A stretch of 64,000 nt of DNA from Coffea arabica (Eukaryota; Streptophyta; Magnoliopsida; Gentianales; Rubiaceae): contig NC_092317.1 in the NCBI RefSeq assembly GCF_036785885.1, positions 5,458,501-5,522,500 on the forward strand. The letters run 5' to 3'. Each line of letters begins with the position of its first letter. Position 1 is the stretch's first letter. A program made the translations under genes and the position numbers. This document shows, piece by piece, positions 1 to 11,440 of this stretch. The notes beneath the pieces were generated by a model. The model did no database searches and was not told the DNA's origin. It saw only the letters and a program-made list of their open reading frames with translations.

Positions 1-904
1 AGAGTGGGGAGAGAAAAAGCAAAAAAAAAAAAAATCCTTTGCTGCGAGTTCTTTAGTGTCAGAGGGCGACGGGGAGGGGGAGGAGAGGGAGAGAGGGAGA
101 GGGAAAGGGAGAAGAGGGGCAGAGAAAAAGGGAAAAAAATTTTTCTTATAAATTCTACAGTAAAATTTTAGACAAACACCAAAAAAATTTACATTCCGAA
201 CGAGGTCAAAAATATAATAAATTCTTGCTAAATATAAGTAAAACTCGAAATAGGAAAAGGAAAACCGTTTAAAGTTACACAAACTCTACCGCTACTGCTG
301 AAAAGGAGAAAATGACACCTATCCACCAACATAATTGGAAAATCAACCAGAAAGCACTCCACAAATTTGGCTGCTTCCATTTCTGATACTCAGCATCAGC
401 TTTTAATTTCTCCCTAAAAGACCGACTATTAGTCACAGGAACCAATCTCTTAGGTATACAGTTCTTGCAATTCCCGGTGTGGAGGATTAAGCGTCCAGAG
501 CTTAAGATGTTCTGCATTTCGAAAGTTGAGCTAACTGATCTCAAGTTGAGGGAAACAGAAAACTCTACACTACACTCTTAGGCTCTTACATTGTGAGTTT
601 AGAGACCGTTTAAGTTGTTTGATGACCGAGTAGAAATGGAGATCGGGTGAAATATGAGAGGAATTTGAGCGATCACCATGTAAACCGTCACATTTCCTCT
701 GTACTAATGGAGAAAAAAGATCATGCGTGGTTTGATAGATTCAATTTTTCGGTGGTAGACAGTCAGGTGAAAACCCTCGTTAAGAGCATATTTTCTCTTA
801 TTGGATCGACGCTGTCAAAAATGGATGAGTCGGCGTTGATGTCAAATTGGGCTCCTTTCTGCGGAGCCCAACCACCTAAATAATAAAAAAAAAAGAAAAA
901 AGAA

Positions 905-1260
905 AAAGCGCCCGTCAAACCATGTTTTGTAACCGGCCTCAAAACAGATGCATTCGTTGCAACATATCATAATCCCGAATCACAAAGTTATGCTGAAACT
1001 TTCACAATCCCCCAGACCTTTGCTTATCGCGAATAACAGTTGGGTCTACCTCAAAATCCTTTTCTTCCAAAAGAGAAAACACGGCACTCCAATCTTTCAA
1101 ATGATTCTTAAATAGCTATTCTAAAAACATATTTATGCTAGCGAAATGCAAAGGTCTCTCCATCTTCAGATATATTTTATAGAAATGATTTTCTAGGAAT
1201 GGCAAGTGGTGCTTATGGAAGAAAAATGGCAAATCAGATACACTTTCAGGTCTCAAGTTA
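905..1260 (-). repeat. Arm 1 of long-distance inverted repeat
   Basis: Read on the minus strand this segment closely follows 8300-8665 on the plus strand. Shared landmarks include the octamer-rich stretch around gatgcattcgttgcaa (its partner has gatgcatccgttttga in the same place), cccccagacctttgctta and caaaggtctctccatcttcag. Similarity stops near 905, where the array core ends, and near 1260. It is probably a fragment of the same decayed retroelement as its partner. Confidence 0.75.
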
Positions 1261-1537
1261 CCAGTATCCTTCGCGAAACTCTCCAAATCTGGTTAAATTA
1301 TAGGAATTATCGTCACTAATCGAAAAACATATAGAACTGGAAAAAAAATCTGAGATAAAAATGGAATTGAAAAGCTACTTTATCTGTCTAAAACCAGATA
1401 AAGATAGAATTCTATGAAAAGGATAAATTGTTGTTCTACAAGTCAAGACAAGTTGGAAATATTTGAATAATTTGCTATTTGATTTGGTTTCCAATCAATT
1501 ACTTGAGAAACATTAAATCGTATTCCTGATAAACAAA
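1261..1537. other. Unassigned insert sequence in array unit 1
   Basis: AT-rich sequence between the inverted-repeat arm and the next foldback element. I see no gene, repeat partner or structural RNA in it. Confidence 0.5.
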
Positions 1538-1824
1538 GGCCCTGTTTGGAACCTCAGTTTTTTTTTTGCGAGTTTGTATGCTAATAGTTTGTCGCGTGAC
1601 CATATTGTAACTAGGGAAGGGGAAGGGTGGCAGGGGAGTGGAGAAGAGGGGGAGAGAAAAAGCTAAAGAAAAAAAAATCCATGGCTGCTTAATCTCTGAC
1701 GTCGGAGGGTGAGGGGGAGGGGAGGGGAGAGGGAGAAGAGGGGAAGAGAAAGGAAAAAAATATTGCAAGTTGACTGCTGGGCGACCAAATCGCAACTAGG
1801 GGGAGGGTGGCGGGAAAGGGAAGG

Positions 1825-3351
1825 AGAGTGGGGAGAGAAAAAGCAAAAAAAAAAAAAATCCATTGCTGTAAGTTCTCTGGCATCGGAGGGCGACGGGGAG
1901 GAGGAGGAGAGGGAGAGGGAGAAGGAGAAGAGGGGCAGAGAAAAAGGGAAAAAAAAAAATTTTCTTACAACTTCTACAATAAAATTTTAAACAAACACCC
2001 AAAAAACTCACCTTCCAAACGATGCCAAAAATATAGTAAATACTTGCTAAATATAAGTAAACTCGAAATAGGAAAAGGAAAACCGTCTAAAATTACACAA
2101 ACTCTACCGCTACTGCTGAAAAGGGGGAAAAAGACATCTATTATGATACAAACCCCAATCACCAATATAATTGGAAAATCAACCGGAAAACACTCCACAA
2201 ATTAAGCTGCTTCCATTTCTGATACTCAGCATCAGCTTCTAATTTCTCCCTAATAGACCGGCTATTAATCACAGGAACCAATCTCTTAGGTATACAGTTC
2301 TTGCAATTCCTGGTGTGGAGGATTAAGCGTCCAGAGCTTAAGCTGTTCTGCATTTCGAAAGTTGAGCTAACAGATTTCATGTTGAGGGAAACATAAAACT
2401 CTACACTACACTCTTAGGCTCTTACATTGTGAGTTTAGAAACCGTTTAGGTTGTTTGATGACCGAGTAGAAATGGAGATCGGGTGAAATATGAGAAGAAT
2501 TTGAGCGATCACCCTTTAAACCGTCACATTTTCTCTGTACTAATGGAGAAAAAAGATCGTGTGTGGCTGGGTAGATTCAATTTTCTGGTGGTAGACAGTC
2601 AGGTGAAAACCCTCGTTAAGGGCATATTTTCTCTTATTGGATCGACACTGTCAAAAATGGATGAGTCGGCGTTGATGTCAAATTGGGCTCCTTTCTGCGG
2701 GACCCAACCACCGAAATAATAAAAAAAGAAAGAAAAAAGAAAAAACGCCCACCTTAACGTTCATTGCGCGTTGAGTCATGGGATAGTAGCTCTGTTTGGA
2801 AGCTCAGTTTTTTTGCAAGTTTGTATGCTTCGAGTTTTTTAACAACTTTTGCTACAGGAATCTCAAAAAACTTATCAAACATTTTAACTTACACACTTCG
2901 AAATATCTAATACATAAAAAAATTTTCTTCTTTTTCCTCCCGCACCCAACCCACCACGACCTCCGTCGCCAGCCACCACCTTTACTACTACTCTTGGCGC
3001 CGGTCACCTATTCCTCTCCCTCTCCCTCACCTCCTCTCCTTCTCTCCTCCCCTCCCCTCTTCCCCTCTCCTTCCCCAGCCACCCCCCTTCCTGATAGCTG
3101 CGATCAGATCGCAAATGGGGAGGGGGAGGGGTGCTGCGATCTGGTTAGTGGAGGGTGGTGGGGGAGGGGAGGAGAGGGAGAGAGAGAAATTTCATGGCTG
3201 CTTAATCTCTGGCGTCGGAAGGCGTGAAGGAGTGGAGAGGAGAGGGAGAGAGGGAGAGAGAGAAGAGGGAAAGAGAAAGGAAAAAAAATTGCAGGTTAGC
3301 TGCTGGGCGACCAGATCGCAACTAGGGGGAGGGTGGCGGGAAAGGGGGAGG
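1825..3351. repeat. Array unit 2
   Basis: The core repeats the minus-strand frame at 2159-2380 and the plus-strand frame at 2483-2719, both still open. The 78-codon plus frame differs from unit 1 at roughly a dozen residues but keeps its stop. A foldback element begins near 2789. It has a pyrimidine-rich left half (about 2930-3090) and a purine-rich right half (about 3115-3490, continuing into unit 3). Confidence 0.7.
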
Positions 3352-4859
3352 AGAGTGGGGAGAGAAAAAGCAAAAAAAAAAAAAATCCATTGCTGCAAGT
3401 TCTCTGGCATCGGAGGGCGACGGGGAGGAGGAGGAGAGGGAGAGGGAAAGGGAGAAGAGGGGCAGAGAAAAAGGGAAAAAAAAAATTTTCTTACAACTTC
3501 TACAGTAAAATTTTAGACAAACACCCAAAAAACTCACCTTCCAAACGGGGCCAAAAATATAATAAATATTTGCTAAATATAAGTAAAACTCGAAATAGGA
3601 AAAAGAAAACCGTTTAAAGTTATACAAACTCTACCGTTACTGCTGAAAAGAGGGAAAAAGACACCTATTATGATACAAACTCCAACCATAAATATAATTG
3701 GAGAATCAACCAGAAAGAACTCCAGAAATTAGGTTGTTTCCATTTCTGATACTCAGCATCAGCTTCTAATTTCTGATACACAGGCACCAGGCTCTTAGGT
3801 ATACGGTTCTTGCAATTCCTGGTGTGGAGGATTAAGCTTCCAGAGCTTAAGATGTTCTGCATTTCGAAAGTTGAGCTAACAGATCTCAAGTTGAGGGAAA
3901 CACAAAACGCTACACTGCACTCTTAGGCTCTTACATTGTGAGTTTAGAGACCGTTTAGGTTGTTTGATGACCGAGTAGAAATGGAGATCGGGTGAAATAT
4001 GAGAGGAATTTGAGCGATCACCCTTTAAACCGTCACATTTCCTCTGTACTAATGGAGAAAATAGATCATGCGTGCTTTGGTAGATTCAATTTTCCAGTGG
4101 TAGACAGTCAGGTGAAAACTCCCGTTAAGAGTATATTTTCTCTTATTGGATCGACGCAGTCAAAAATGGATGAGTCGGCATTGATGTCAAATTGGGCTCC
4201 TTTCTGCGGAGCCCAACCACCCAAATAATAAAAAAAGAAAGAAAAAAGAAAAAGCGCCCACCTTAACGTTCATTGCGCGTTGAGTCGTGGGATAGTAGCC
4301 CTGTATGTTTCGAGTTTTTTAACAACTTTTGCTACAGGAATATCAAAAAACTTATCAAAGTTTTTAACCTACACACTTCGAAATATCTAATACAGAAAAA
4401 AATTTTCCTTCAACTTTTCTTCTTTTTCCTCCGTCACCCAACCCATGACGTCCTCCGTCGCCAGCCACCACCTCCACCACCGCTCCAGGGGTTGGTCACC
4501 TATTCCGGCAGTGCCGGCCTTCCTCTTTTTTTTTCTCTCCCTCTCCCTCACCCCCTCTCCTCCTCTCCTCCCTTCCCTCTTTCCCTCTCCCTCCCCCACC
4601 ACCGTCCCCCTCCTGCTAGCTGCGATCTGGTCGCCCGACCAGATCGCAGCTAGGGGAGGGGGACGGTGGTGGGAGAGGGGAGGAGAGGGGGAAAAAAAAG
4701 CTAAAAAAAAATCCATGGCTGCTTAATCTCTGGCATCGAAGGGCGAGGGAGAGTGAGTAGGAGAAGAGGGGAAGAGAAAGGAAAAAAAATTGCAGGTTGG
4801 CTGCTGGGCGACCAAATCGCAACTGGGGGGGAGGGGGAGGGTGGTCGGAAAGGGGGAGG
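3352..4859. repeat. Array unit 3
   Basis: This is the third copy of the core, with the minus frame at 3668-3889 (a few codons deleted in the middle) and the plus frame at 3992-4228. The foldback element that follows starts near 4300 and lacks part of the normal left terminus. Its pyrimidine-rich half (about 4420-4620) meets its purine-rich half at a long hairpin. Confidence 0.7.
4601..4672. repeat. Long near-perfect palindrome in foldback element
   Basis: Two arms of about 35 nt are complementary around a centre at 4634/4635. The inner arms, tgcgatctggtcg (4621-4633) and cgaccagatcgca (4636-4648), match perfectly. The match then continues through gctag and, after a 1-2 nt slip, through the C-rich/G-rich stretch to accaccgtccccc and its complement. 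It sits at the junction of the pyrimidine-rich and purine-rich halves, so the whole element could fold back on itself. Confidence 0.85.
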
Positions 4860-5190
4860 AGAGTGGGGAGAGAAAAAGCAAAAAAAAAAAATCCATTGCT
4901 ACAAGTTCTCTGGCGTCGGAGGGCGACGGGGAGGGGGAGGAGTGGGAGAAGAGTTGGACAGAAAAAGGGAAAAAAAAATTTTCCCGTGGCTGCTAGTTCT
5001 TCTACGTCAGAGGCAGAGGTGCCAGGAAAGGGGGAAGGGAGAAGAAGAAGAGAGGAAAGAAAAGAAAAAAGAAAAAAAGAAAAAGAAAGAAAAAAGTTTT
5101 CATCTTAAAAATTTTTCTTACAACTTCTACGGTAATCTATAATAAAGTTTTAGACAAACATCCAAAAAACTTATCTTTCAAACGGGGCCA
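4860..5190. repeat. Array unit 4, truncated
   Basis: Only the right, purine-rich part of the foldback element is present, ending at the terminus with ttcaaacggggcc near 5178-5190. The core with its two open frames does not follow. The sequence becomes ordinary AT-rich intergenic DNA. Confidence 0.65.
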
Positions 5191-7740
5191 ATGATTGAGT
5201 AACAAATATTGGGAGCCCAGCCTGTAAGGTAACTAATAGCCACTAATATCGAGGGGAAAAATTCCAAATAAAACCAACACAACTAAAAACAGCAGGGGAA
5301 ACGAATTTTTTTCACGTAAAAATAGAAAAAAGAAAAAAGAGAGCCCCCCGAGCGCACAAAAATAAATTAAAAAAAAAGAACTTCTCTAAGCGTCGAATTT
5401 AAATTAGACAGCAAATAGTGGCAGTTTACTGTACATTATTTTACTGCACATTTTGGTAATGATACACCTAAGAATACGAATTTGAAGCAACTTTACTCTA
5501 TCTTAAAGTGACTGCTCCCAATATTAGAGACACATTAGTATGTTTCTGTTAAAGACTCACTTAAACAGGCAAATAAACAATTTAAAAAAAACGACAAAAG
5601 ATCTAAGAAAGAGAAAAAGAAACAATGGATGTACTACGACATAATATATGGACATAGTAGTAAACTATTAATGCATGAAAATTATCACCATAAACTTCAC
5701 CGTGCGCTACCATCCACTTTTATCTCATAAATTGTCTTAATATCACTTAAAATTTATTCGAAATAAAACATCTTTGGAAAATAAATGCTGCACTCAACCC
5801 ACCCACCCACCACCCGTGGGGTACATGGGTTTCACCTTCAATTACTTTCTTATGAAATATAAATCTCCACAGCAAGTAACCTATGCTAGTTAACTGGAAT
5901 GCACACATACGAAATATATTTCCTTCAAAGAACTTAATTAAGCCAATCTTGCCAAATCAAAAGTTACAGCCATTTTTTCAGCATAATTATCATGTAAAAC
6001 GGATCTGAGCTTGCTTGGTAACTAAAAACTGGATAATTTGCTTAACAATGGCTTCAATTCTACAAATATATATATATATATATCACAGCCAAACTTCCAT
6101 GGATGGTTAACAGTACAACAAGTGAAATGACTAAAGAATGGAGATGAAATGCAATCTTTATTTATTTATTTATTTTTGTAGATCAATACAACAAGATATA
6201 AGTGCGTCAGCTCCTTTTTCTTTTAAAATTTTAACATACTAATTATTGAAACAATTCAGATGCTGTTAAACCTAAACTACATCCATGTAATCTACTTTTA
6301 CGGTTAGGTTTCGTAATATTGCTTTGGACAAGGACCGAGTAAAATGGATTAGTAGATAATGTCACAAGAGTCGGTAACTAATAATAACTAGGAATAAGGT
6401 ATGATTATTTTGAATACACCATACCTGAAAAAGCGTTTTGAATAGATAAAATTAAGGAATTGAAACTTTAGGCCAAATAAGTGCAGTAATTAACACAATA
6501 CTGTGTGATTCTAGGGACCCATATAATGCTTAGGATGTAATAATCTTACGATGCAATGACCTCTAAAAGGCTTATATGAAACTCAATATGCCCATTGAAC
6601 GGGGCCTAGTGAGGCCAGCAAATAGAGGTTACTCCAAAAGTTTTTATTTTCTCAAACAAAATGGCCAGTGTAGTAATCAAAATTTCTGCTCTGGCAGTGG
6701 TATGGAAAAAAAAAGAAATTGAAATGAAAAATTAGATTGCAGCAGCGAACCTGTAGAGAATATGATGAGAATACCCCTTTCAGAGATTATTGCAGGAAAT
6801 ATTGAACCTGCAAAAAAGAATATAATCTCTCAAAAAAAAAAAAGTACTCAAGCAAAGAAAAAGTTACCCTTTATACCTACAGTAACAGGGACAAAATGAA
6901 GAGCAAATTTGCCCTCGGATGAATTCTGATCTAAATAATGTAGCACCTCTTTTCATTTTTCAATGTAAATAAATACTTTTAATAGGAGGAATGTCTGGTA
7001 TTTGAATGAGAATGAATATCTACATATCTGAATTGTAGGTTGTGGCAAGGACCAAGAAAATTGATGTTTTTGATTATCTGGTAAAAATGGGTGAATTAAA
7101 TTGACATCTACACCTAAAAATAGATGAAAAAGTACAATTTTCTTTAATTTATGTACAAATGTCTACTATTAAACGGAAAAAATGTCTACAAATGTATTAC
7201 CACAACAAACCATGTGGTAGCAGTAGTACACAAGAAATAAACATAATTGGTTGCTCTTTTCCCCCATGCATTTCTTCATGAACATTACCACTTTCTTATT
7301 CCTTATTTTACCTTGATCAAAATGAGTTGATATAAAGTTGAACAACTTGTACTTCCCAGTTTATTATGTTTGAGCGAGTCATTTCATAACGAGATTAGTT
7401 TTCATAGTAGCTACCTAAATTCAGGCTTCGTTTGGTCTTGATTATTTTTCTTAGTGAGGGCATAAATTCATAGTGTTCCATCCTAAACACACACCCATTC
7501 ATCACTTAGGTACAATGACCTCTATATACGTAACTATTACTGCTATTCAAATTTGAGAACATTCCTTCACACACACACACACACAAGGAAAACAAAAACA
7601 AAAAAAAAAGAAGAATAAATGAAATGTATATGCTATGAATACTTTTCAATGATGATTTTCTTCCACAATAAAGTATCTCATATATAAAATCATTAAAATT
7701 ACCATCACCAGGCAGGTTTAGCAAATTGAGTGAGGGAAAT
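5191..7740. other. Intergenic, no gene seen
   Basis: AT-rich sequence with only short broken frames. It contains simple repeats: a TA run near 6066-6082, a TTTA run near 6158-6176 and a CA run near 7567-7586. No coherent exon, tRNA-like fold or transposon terminus was found. Confidence 0.6.
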
Positions 7741-7743
7741 TAA

Positions 7744-7860
7744 ACAAATCTTTTTCAAGCATTTTTGTAGGATTTTATTCTTAATCCAACTTCTGTAAAA
7801 GCCTCTGATGAGATTTGCTCAATATGTTTCTGAAGAGAAGGGTCAAATTCTCCTAATTCC
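7744..7860 (-). pseudogene. Exon-like fragment, unknown family
   Basis: The minus strand reads about 35 codons ending in TGA, beginning around GEFDPSLQKHIEQ and ending GLRIKSYKNA. The composition is protein-like (amphipathic, charged), unlike the surrounding AT-rich frames. A possible acceptor AG precedes it, but no upstream exon in the same frame is evident. I do not recognise the family. It may be a chance frame, a gene relic or a retroelement fragment. Confidence 0.2.
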
Positions 7861-8299
7861 CAACTTCATCTGCCAGGGCATTTTATTTAGGTCCTCATGC
7901 TTAAGGAACATGAAGTACAAAAAAAAACACACGGGAAGCATTTGCAAGTACCACTACCAGTCTAGGGGCCCTGCCTAACATTACTTCCTCAAATACTTAT
8001 GTCTTTCGAGGGTGATATACTGATATAAGATGCAAATAACAAATTTTTTTTTCTATTTAAACCACTATCTGTATATACCAACAAGACGCGATGCAGTAAT
8101 TTTAATTCTCTTAGAGAACTATCAACCTAGAAATGATTTCTACCTTTTTAAATGTATTTCACAAAATGCATATTTTTCCTTTTTACAAACTTACTTGTTT
8201 AAACGTCCTAACATTTACTCTGTATTCTGCCCCTGTCAAGAATTGGTTAACCTAGAGGAGTACGCGTCCTGCATTCCTTACCACTCTTCTTCTGTCTCA

Positions 8300-8665
8300 A
8301 GTCTCAACTCAGACCTGAGAGTGTCTTTGATTTGCCATCTTTCTTCCATAAACACCACTTGCCATTTCTGGAAAATCATTTCTATAAAAAATATCTGAAG
8401 ATGGAGAGACCTTTGCATTTCATTAGCATAAATATGTTTTTAGAATTGCTATTTAAGGATCGTTTGAAAAATTGGAGTGTCGTGTTTTCTCTTATGCAAG
8501 AAAAGGATTTAGGGGTAGACCCAACTGTTATTAGTGATAAGCAAAGGCCTGGGGGATTGTGGAGGTTTCAGCATAACTTTGTGATTCGGGATTATGATAT
8601 TTTGCAAACGGATGCATCCGTTTTGAGGCCGGTTCCAAAACATCGTTTGACGGGAAAAGCCGGTT
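8300..8665 (+). repeat. Arm 2 of long-distance inverted repeat
   Basis: Partner of 905-1260 in opposite orientation, about 7 kb apart. The match covers the RNase H-like segment around TDAS and ends at the words tttgacggg, the point where the left copy meets the array core. Confidence 0.75.
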
Positions 8666-9165
8666 TCGGTGCAGTGTTGAGGAACTCTGATGCCAGGATT
8701 TCATATCTATGTTTTAGATACTTGGGGAACTCAGGAGTTGGATCTTGAATGGCTGTTTGGATGGGCTTATACTAGGGTGATATGAAACTGTTTCTTTTGG
8801 CTTTTTTAAGAAAACAACTATTCTCACAAGTTGAGATCGCAAGGATTCAGTGGTACATCAATTGGACTTACCTCCATATCTTAAATTTATTCAGTGTAAT
8901 TGACAGGTTTGGTAGGGAAGTAAGCTTTATAAGTTCAAAAGCAGAACTTTTAGCTCTAGTTGTGTTGGTCATGTGAACTTGTTCAAAGATAATTGTGTGC
9001 TATTTCTGTTAGAATCTGGTTACTTTGTGTTTGCTACATTGGGTAGTGCTTCGAAGGTTGCAGTTTGCTGCAGTGTATTTTGTGTTGTGGCTAAGGACGC
9101 GCATGGTGGATCTTTGTTTGATGTTTGTGGTTTTTTGCAGGTTATTAGTGCCCACCCCTAGGAGG
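8300..9165 (+). pseudogene. Decayed RNase H-like retroelement fragments
   Basis: The frame 8332-8748 contains an ILQTDASV segment followed by KAGFGAVLRNSDARI, resembling the first catalytic Asp and the beta-strand region of plant RNase H domains (RVT_3 type) found in LINEs and related genes. Further on, a frame holds SSKAELLALV (about 8935-8965), like the region around the catalytic Glu. Another holds FCVVAKDAHGGSLF (about 9077-9118), again RNase H-like. The pieces are in broken frames and no reverse transcriptase is visible, so the element is dead. The 8300-8665 part has an inverted partner at 905-1260. The family call rests on motif resemblance only. Confidence 0.35.
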
Positions 9166-9213
9166 GAAGTTACAAGTCTGAACACCACAAGTAATCTCTT
9201 TTCTTTTGTTTGA

Positions 9214-11440
9214 TAGTATCAGTGGGTTCTTGATCCCATAAATTATATCCTCTCCCCATTATATACTCCAATAACTCTCCTAGTTGATAAAGATTAGAAC
9301 AAAGTTGACTACCAGATGAGGGATCCCTAGGTGGAGGTCAAGGATCAAATCTCCTTAATTGTGTTATCTTTTTAAAATTTCCTGGAATACGATCAAAGGT
9401 TATTTATTTTCCTTCAAATCTTTCAATAAATTTAATAGGTCCATTTCCCTTCCGTTCCCTTCCCTTCCCTTCTACCCCCATAGCTTAGTCGGCCATCAGA
9501 CAAGGGAATAAGTCTGGTCAAACCCCCCTAATTGCGTTTCCTTTCTAGAATTTTCTTCAAACCTCTCAATAAATTTAATAGGTGCATTTGTCTCTCTTTT
9601 TCCTTACTATAGGGCCAATTATAATAATGTTGTACTACTTAAAAAGAAAATTTTGGATAGGGTACTCCAAGTCCAAGCTATTTCCAAATCGGAGCAGAAG
9701 TTCTTTTTGGGCTAAAGCCTGAGGGTAACTTAAGATTTATTGGGCCTGATCGGCCCTGTGATTTGAGTACGAGTGGCCTACATTACTGGACTCATAAAAG
9801 AACTACTATCGAGAAAATTATTAGATATCATAAAAGGAAAACAAATTAATAGATATCGAGAAAATTTATTTTGGGCTCGTTTCTGTTATACACTAGAGTT
9901 TCATAGGCTGCAGTGAAATTAAAATCGCAAATACATATAAACTCCATTAATAAGGATGGATCACTTCCCAAATAAAAGAAGTTGTGTGGATTTTTGTTGA
10001 CAATGTGAGGGCTATATTATATATCCAAATGATTTGAGAGAAGAAGAGTTATTTTATCGCAGTTTGGCATTATTTTCCTTTTGCCTCTTCTTTCTTTTCC
10101 TCATTTCACCACATTTACGTTCGGTACCCAGTACTAAAATTTTTGGCCATATATTATATATATAGAACTTCCATCATAGTTGTCTGTTTGATTATAGATT
10201 AGCATTGAATTTATTCTCATGCCATTTCTTTCAATAATCTTTATGTTAATGAATGCATTCGCATCAAAGAAAACCAGAAAACGAGTTGCGATGGGAAGCC
10301 AGAGGAGTACCACGTGTCCACAATGTAAAAATTCTTCTTCTTCTTCTTTTTTTCCTTTTAAGTAAACTCCTTACAAGTACTAATTCTTATTGTTTCAAGA
10401 AGTGTAAAGTTCTAATTTCACTTTGATGTTTACATTAACATTGAGAATTTAATCATAATATTCCTTTCATTTACGAGTTAGATTATATTGTTTGGACTGT
10501 GATTTTCTGCAGAAAAATTTTTATATTTTTCATGAACATATTTTTCACCGGCGCCTCTGCGGGTTCAGCTTCGGTTGGCATTTAATTTTCTTTGACAAAC
10601 CAGCGATGAAGCTTCCATCGAATGACCACTCCAATTCAAAGCAATTCATGACTTCACATCCTCGATAGGTAATACATATAATACAATGTATTTGGCAAAG
10701 TTATGAACTCGATAGGTAATACATTGTAGTTCCATCTACCTTACCCCATTGGAAACAGATTATTTGTTACAATTGAATGTCTCAATTTTTGCAATCTTTT
10801 ATTCTCTTGCGCAGTTAATATGTTCATCAATCTTTGCTGTCTCGTTTCCCTTTGAACTCAAAATCCATCTTCCCCCATTTGGACCAACTCACTGCTCAGT
10901 GGACTCCCACTGACAGTTTTCCTGACCTAATCCTCTAGAAATTATATCCTCTATAACTTTTCTCTCATACATTTTTTCCCATAAATGATTTTCTTCTTTG
11001 AGTTATCCTGAACGTATGTGAGACAGAGAAAATTAAGAAATGAAACTTGCTAATTCCCTAGGGTATGAGATGAGATACTGCATTTTGCAGTTACAGCCCA
11101 TTAGGTTTGACATCTTTGTAGCTGTGACTTTATTTATCTTTGTGACACATCTACTTGCATTATAAAGGAGAACAATACACCTTATGTGACGCCTATGCAG
11201 TGTGGTTTTTGCTTTCGCATGCAAGTGTGCCATTTTTGTCTACATAATAAATCTTGCTAATATAATAATTTTCTTGTGGTGAATAAGTGTTTCTATATTA
11301 CCTTTGTGTATTTACTGCTACCTCTGTAGGCTACATTATTGGATGACTAGAAAAACAAAAGCACATCCGAGAGTGGCGGAGGGTCAGAAAAGATAATGGC
11401 AACTCTAAATCATCTGATATGTCTAGTGGTTTCTGCAAAT
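9214..11440. other. Intergenic, no gene seen
   Basis: No supported coding region. Two diverged copies of a ~110 bp stretch sharing caataaatttaataggt lie at about 9336-9450 and 9510-9590. A CCCTTC-type pyrimidine run separates them near 9448-9475. A short TTC run lies near 10326-10345. The rest is plain AT-rich sequence. Confidence 0.55.

Larger units (their letters stand above)
1..1824. repeat. Array unit 1 (with inserted 905-1500 segment)
   Basis: The unit opens in the right half of the foldback element, whose right end lies near 203. It continues with a core carrying a minus-strand open frame (275-544) and a plus-strand open frame (647-883, 78 codons ending in TAA TAA). After the plus frame, the sequence diverges from units 2 and 3 at about 900. 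It carries a segment that matches 8300-8665 in inverted orientation. A new foldback element starts near 1538 with ggccctgtttggaa. The core frames match no family I recognise. Confidence 0.7.
1..5190. repeat. Tandem array of foldback-element/core units
   Basis: The same ordered series of blocks recurs four times. The block starting with the words agagtgggga occurs at about 1, 1825, 3352 and 4860, giving periods of about 1824, 1527 and 1508 bp. Each unit combines a terminal-inverted-repeat element with a ~700 bp core. The element's ends resemble ctctgtttggaa on the left and ttccaaacggggcc on the right, and its middle is GA-rich. The core carries two short open frames, one on each strand. The first unit is longer because it contains an extra unrelated segment (905-1500). 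No transposase is visible. The ends resemble those of plant MITEs, but the superfamily cannot be set without target-site duplications, which tandem amplification has removed. Confidence 0.8.

Noticed and set aside
1663-2205. Overlapping frames of 60-130 codons rich in Lys/Arg/Glu or Phe/Leu/Ser/Pro
   Set aside because: They are translations of the GA-rich and CT-rich low-complexity tracts of the foldback elements, open on both strands only because such tracts lack stop codons.
2796-3227. 143-codon plus-strand frame in the array
   Set aside because: It crosses the pyrimidine-rich half of the foldback element and is not preserved in the other copies.
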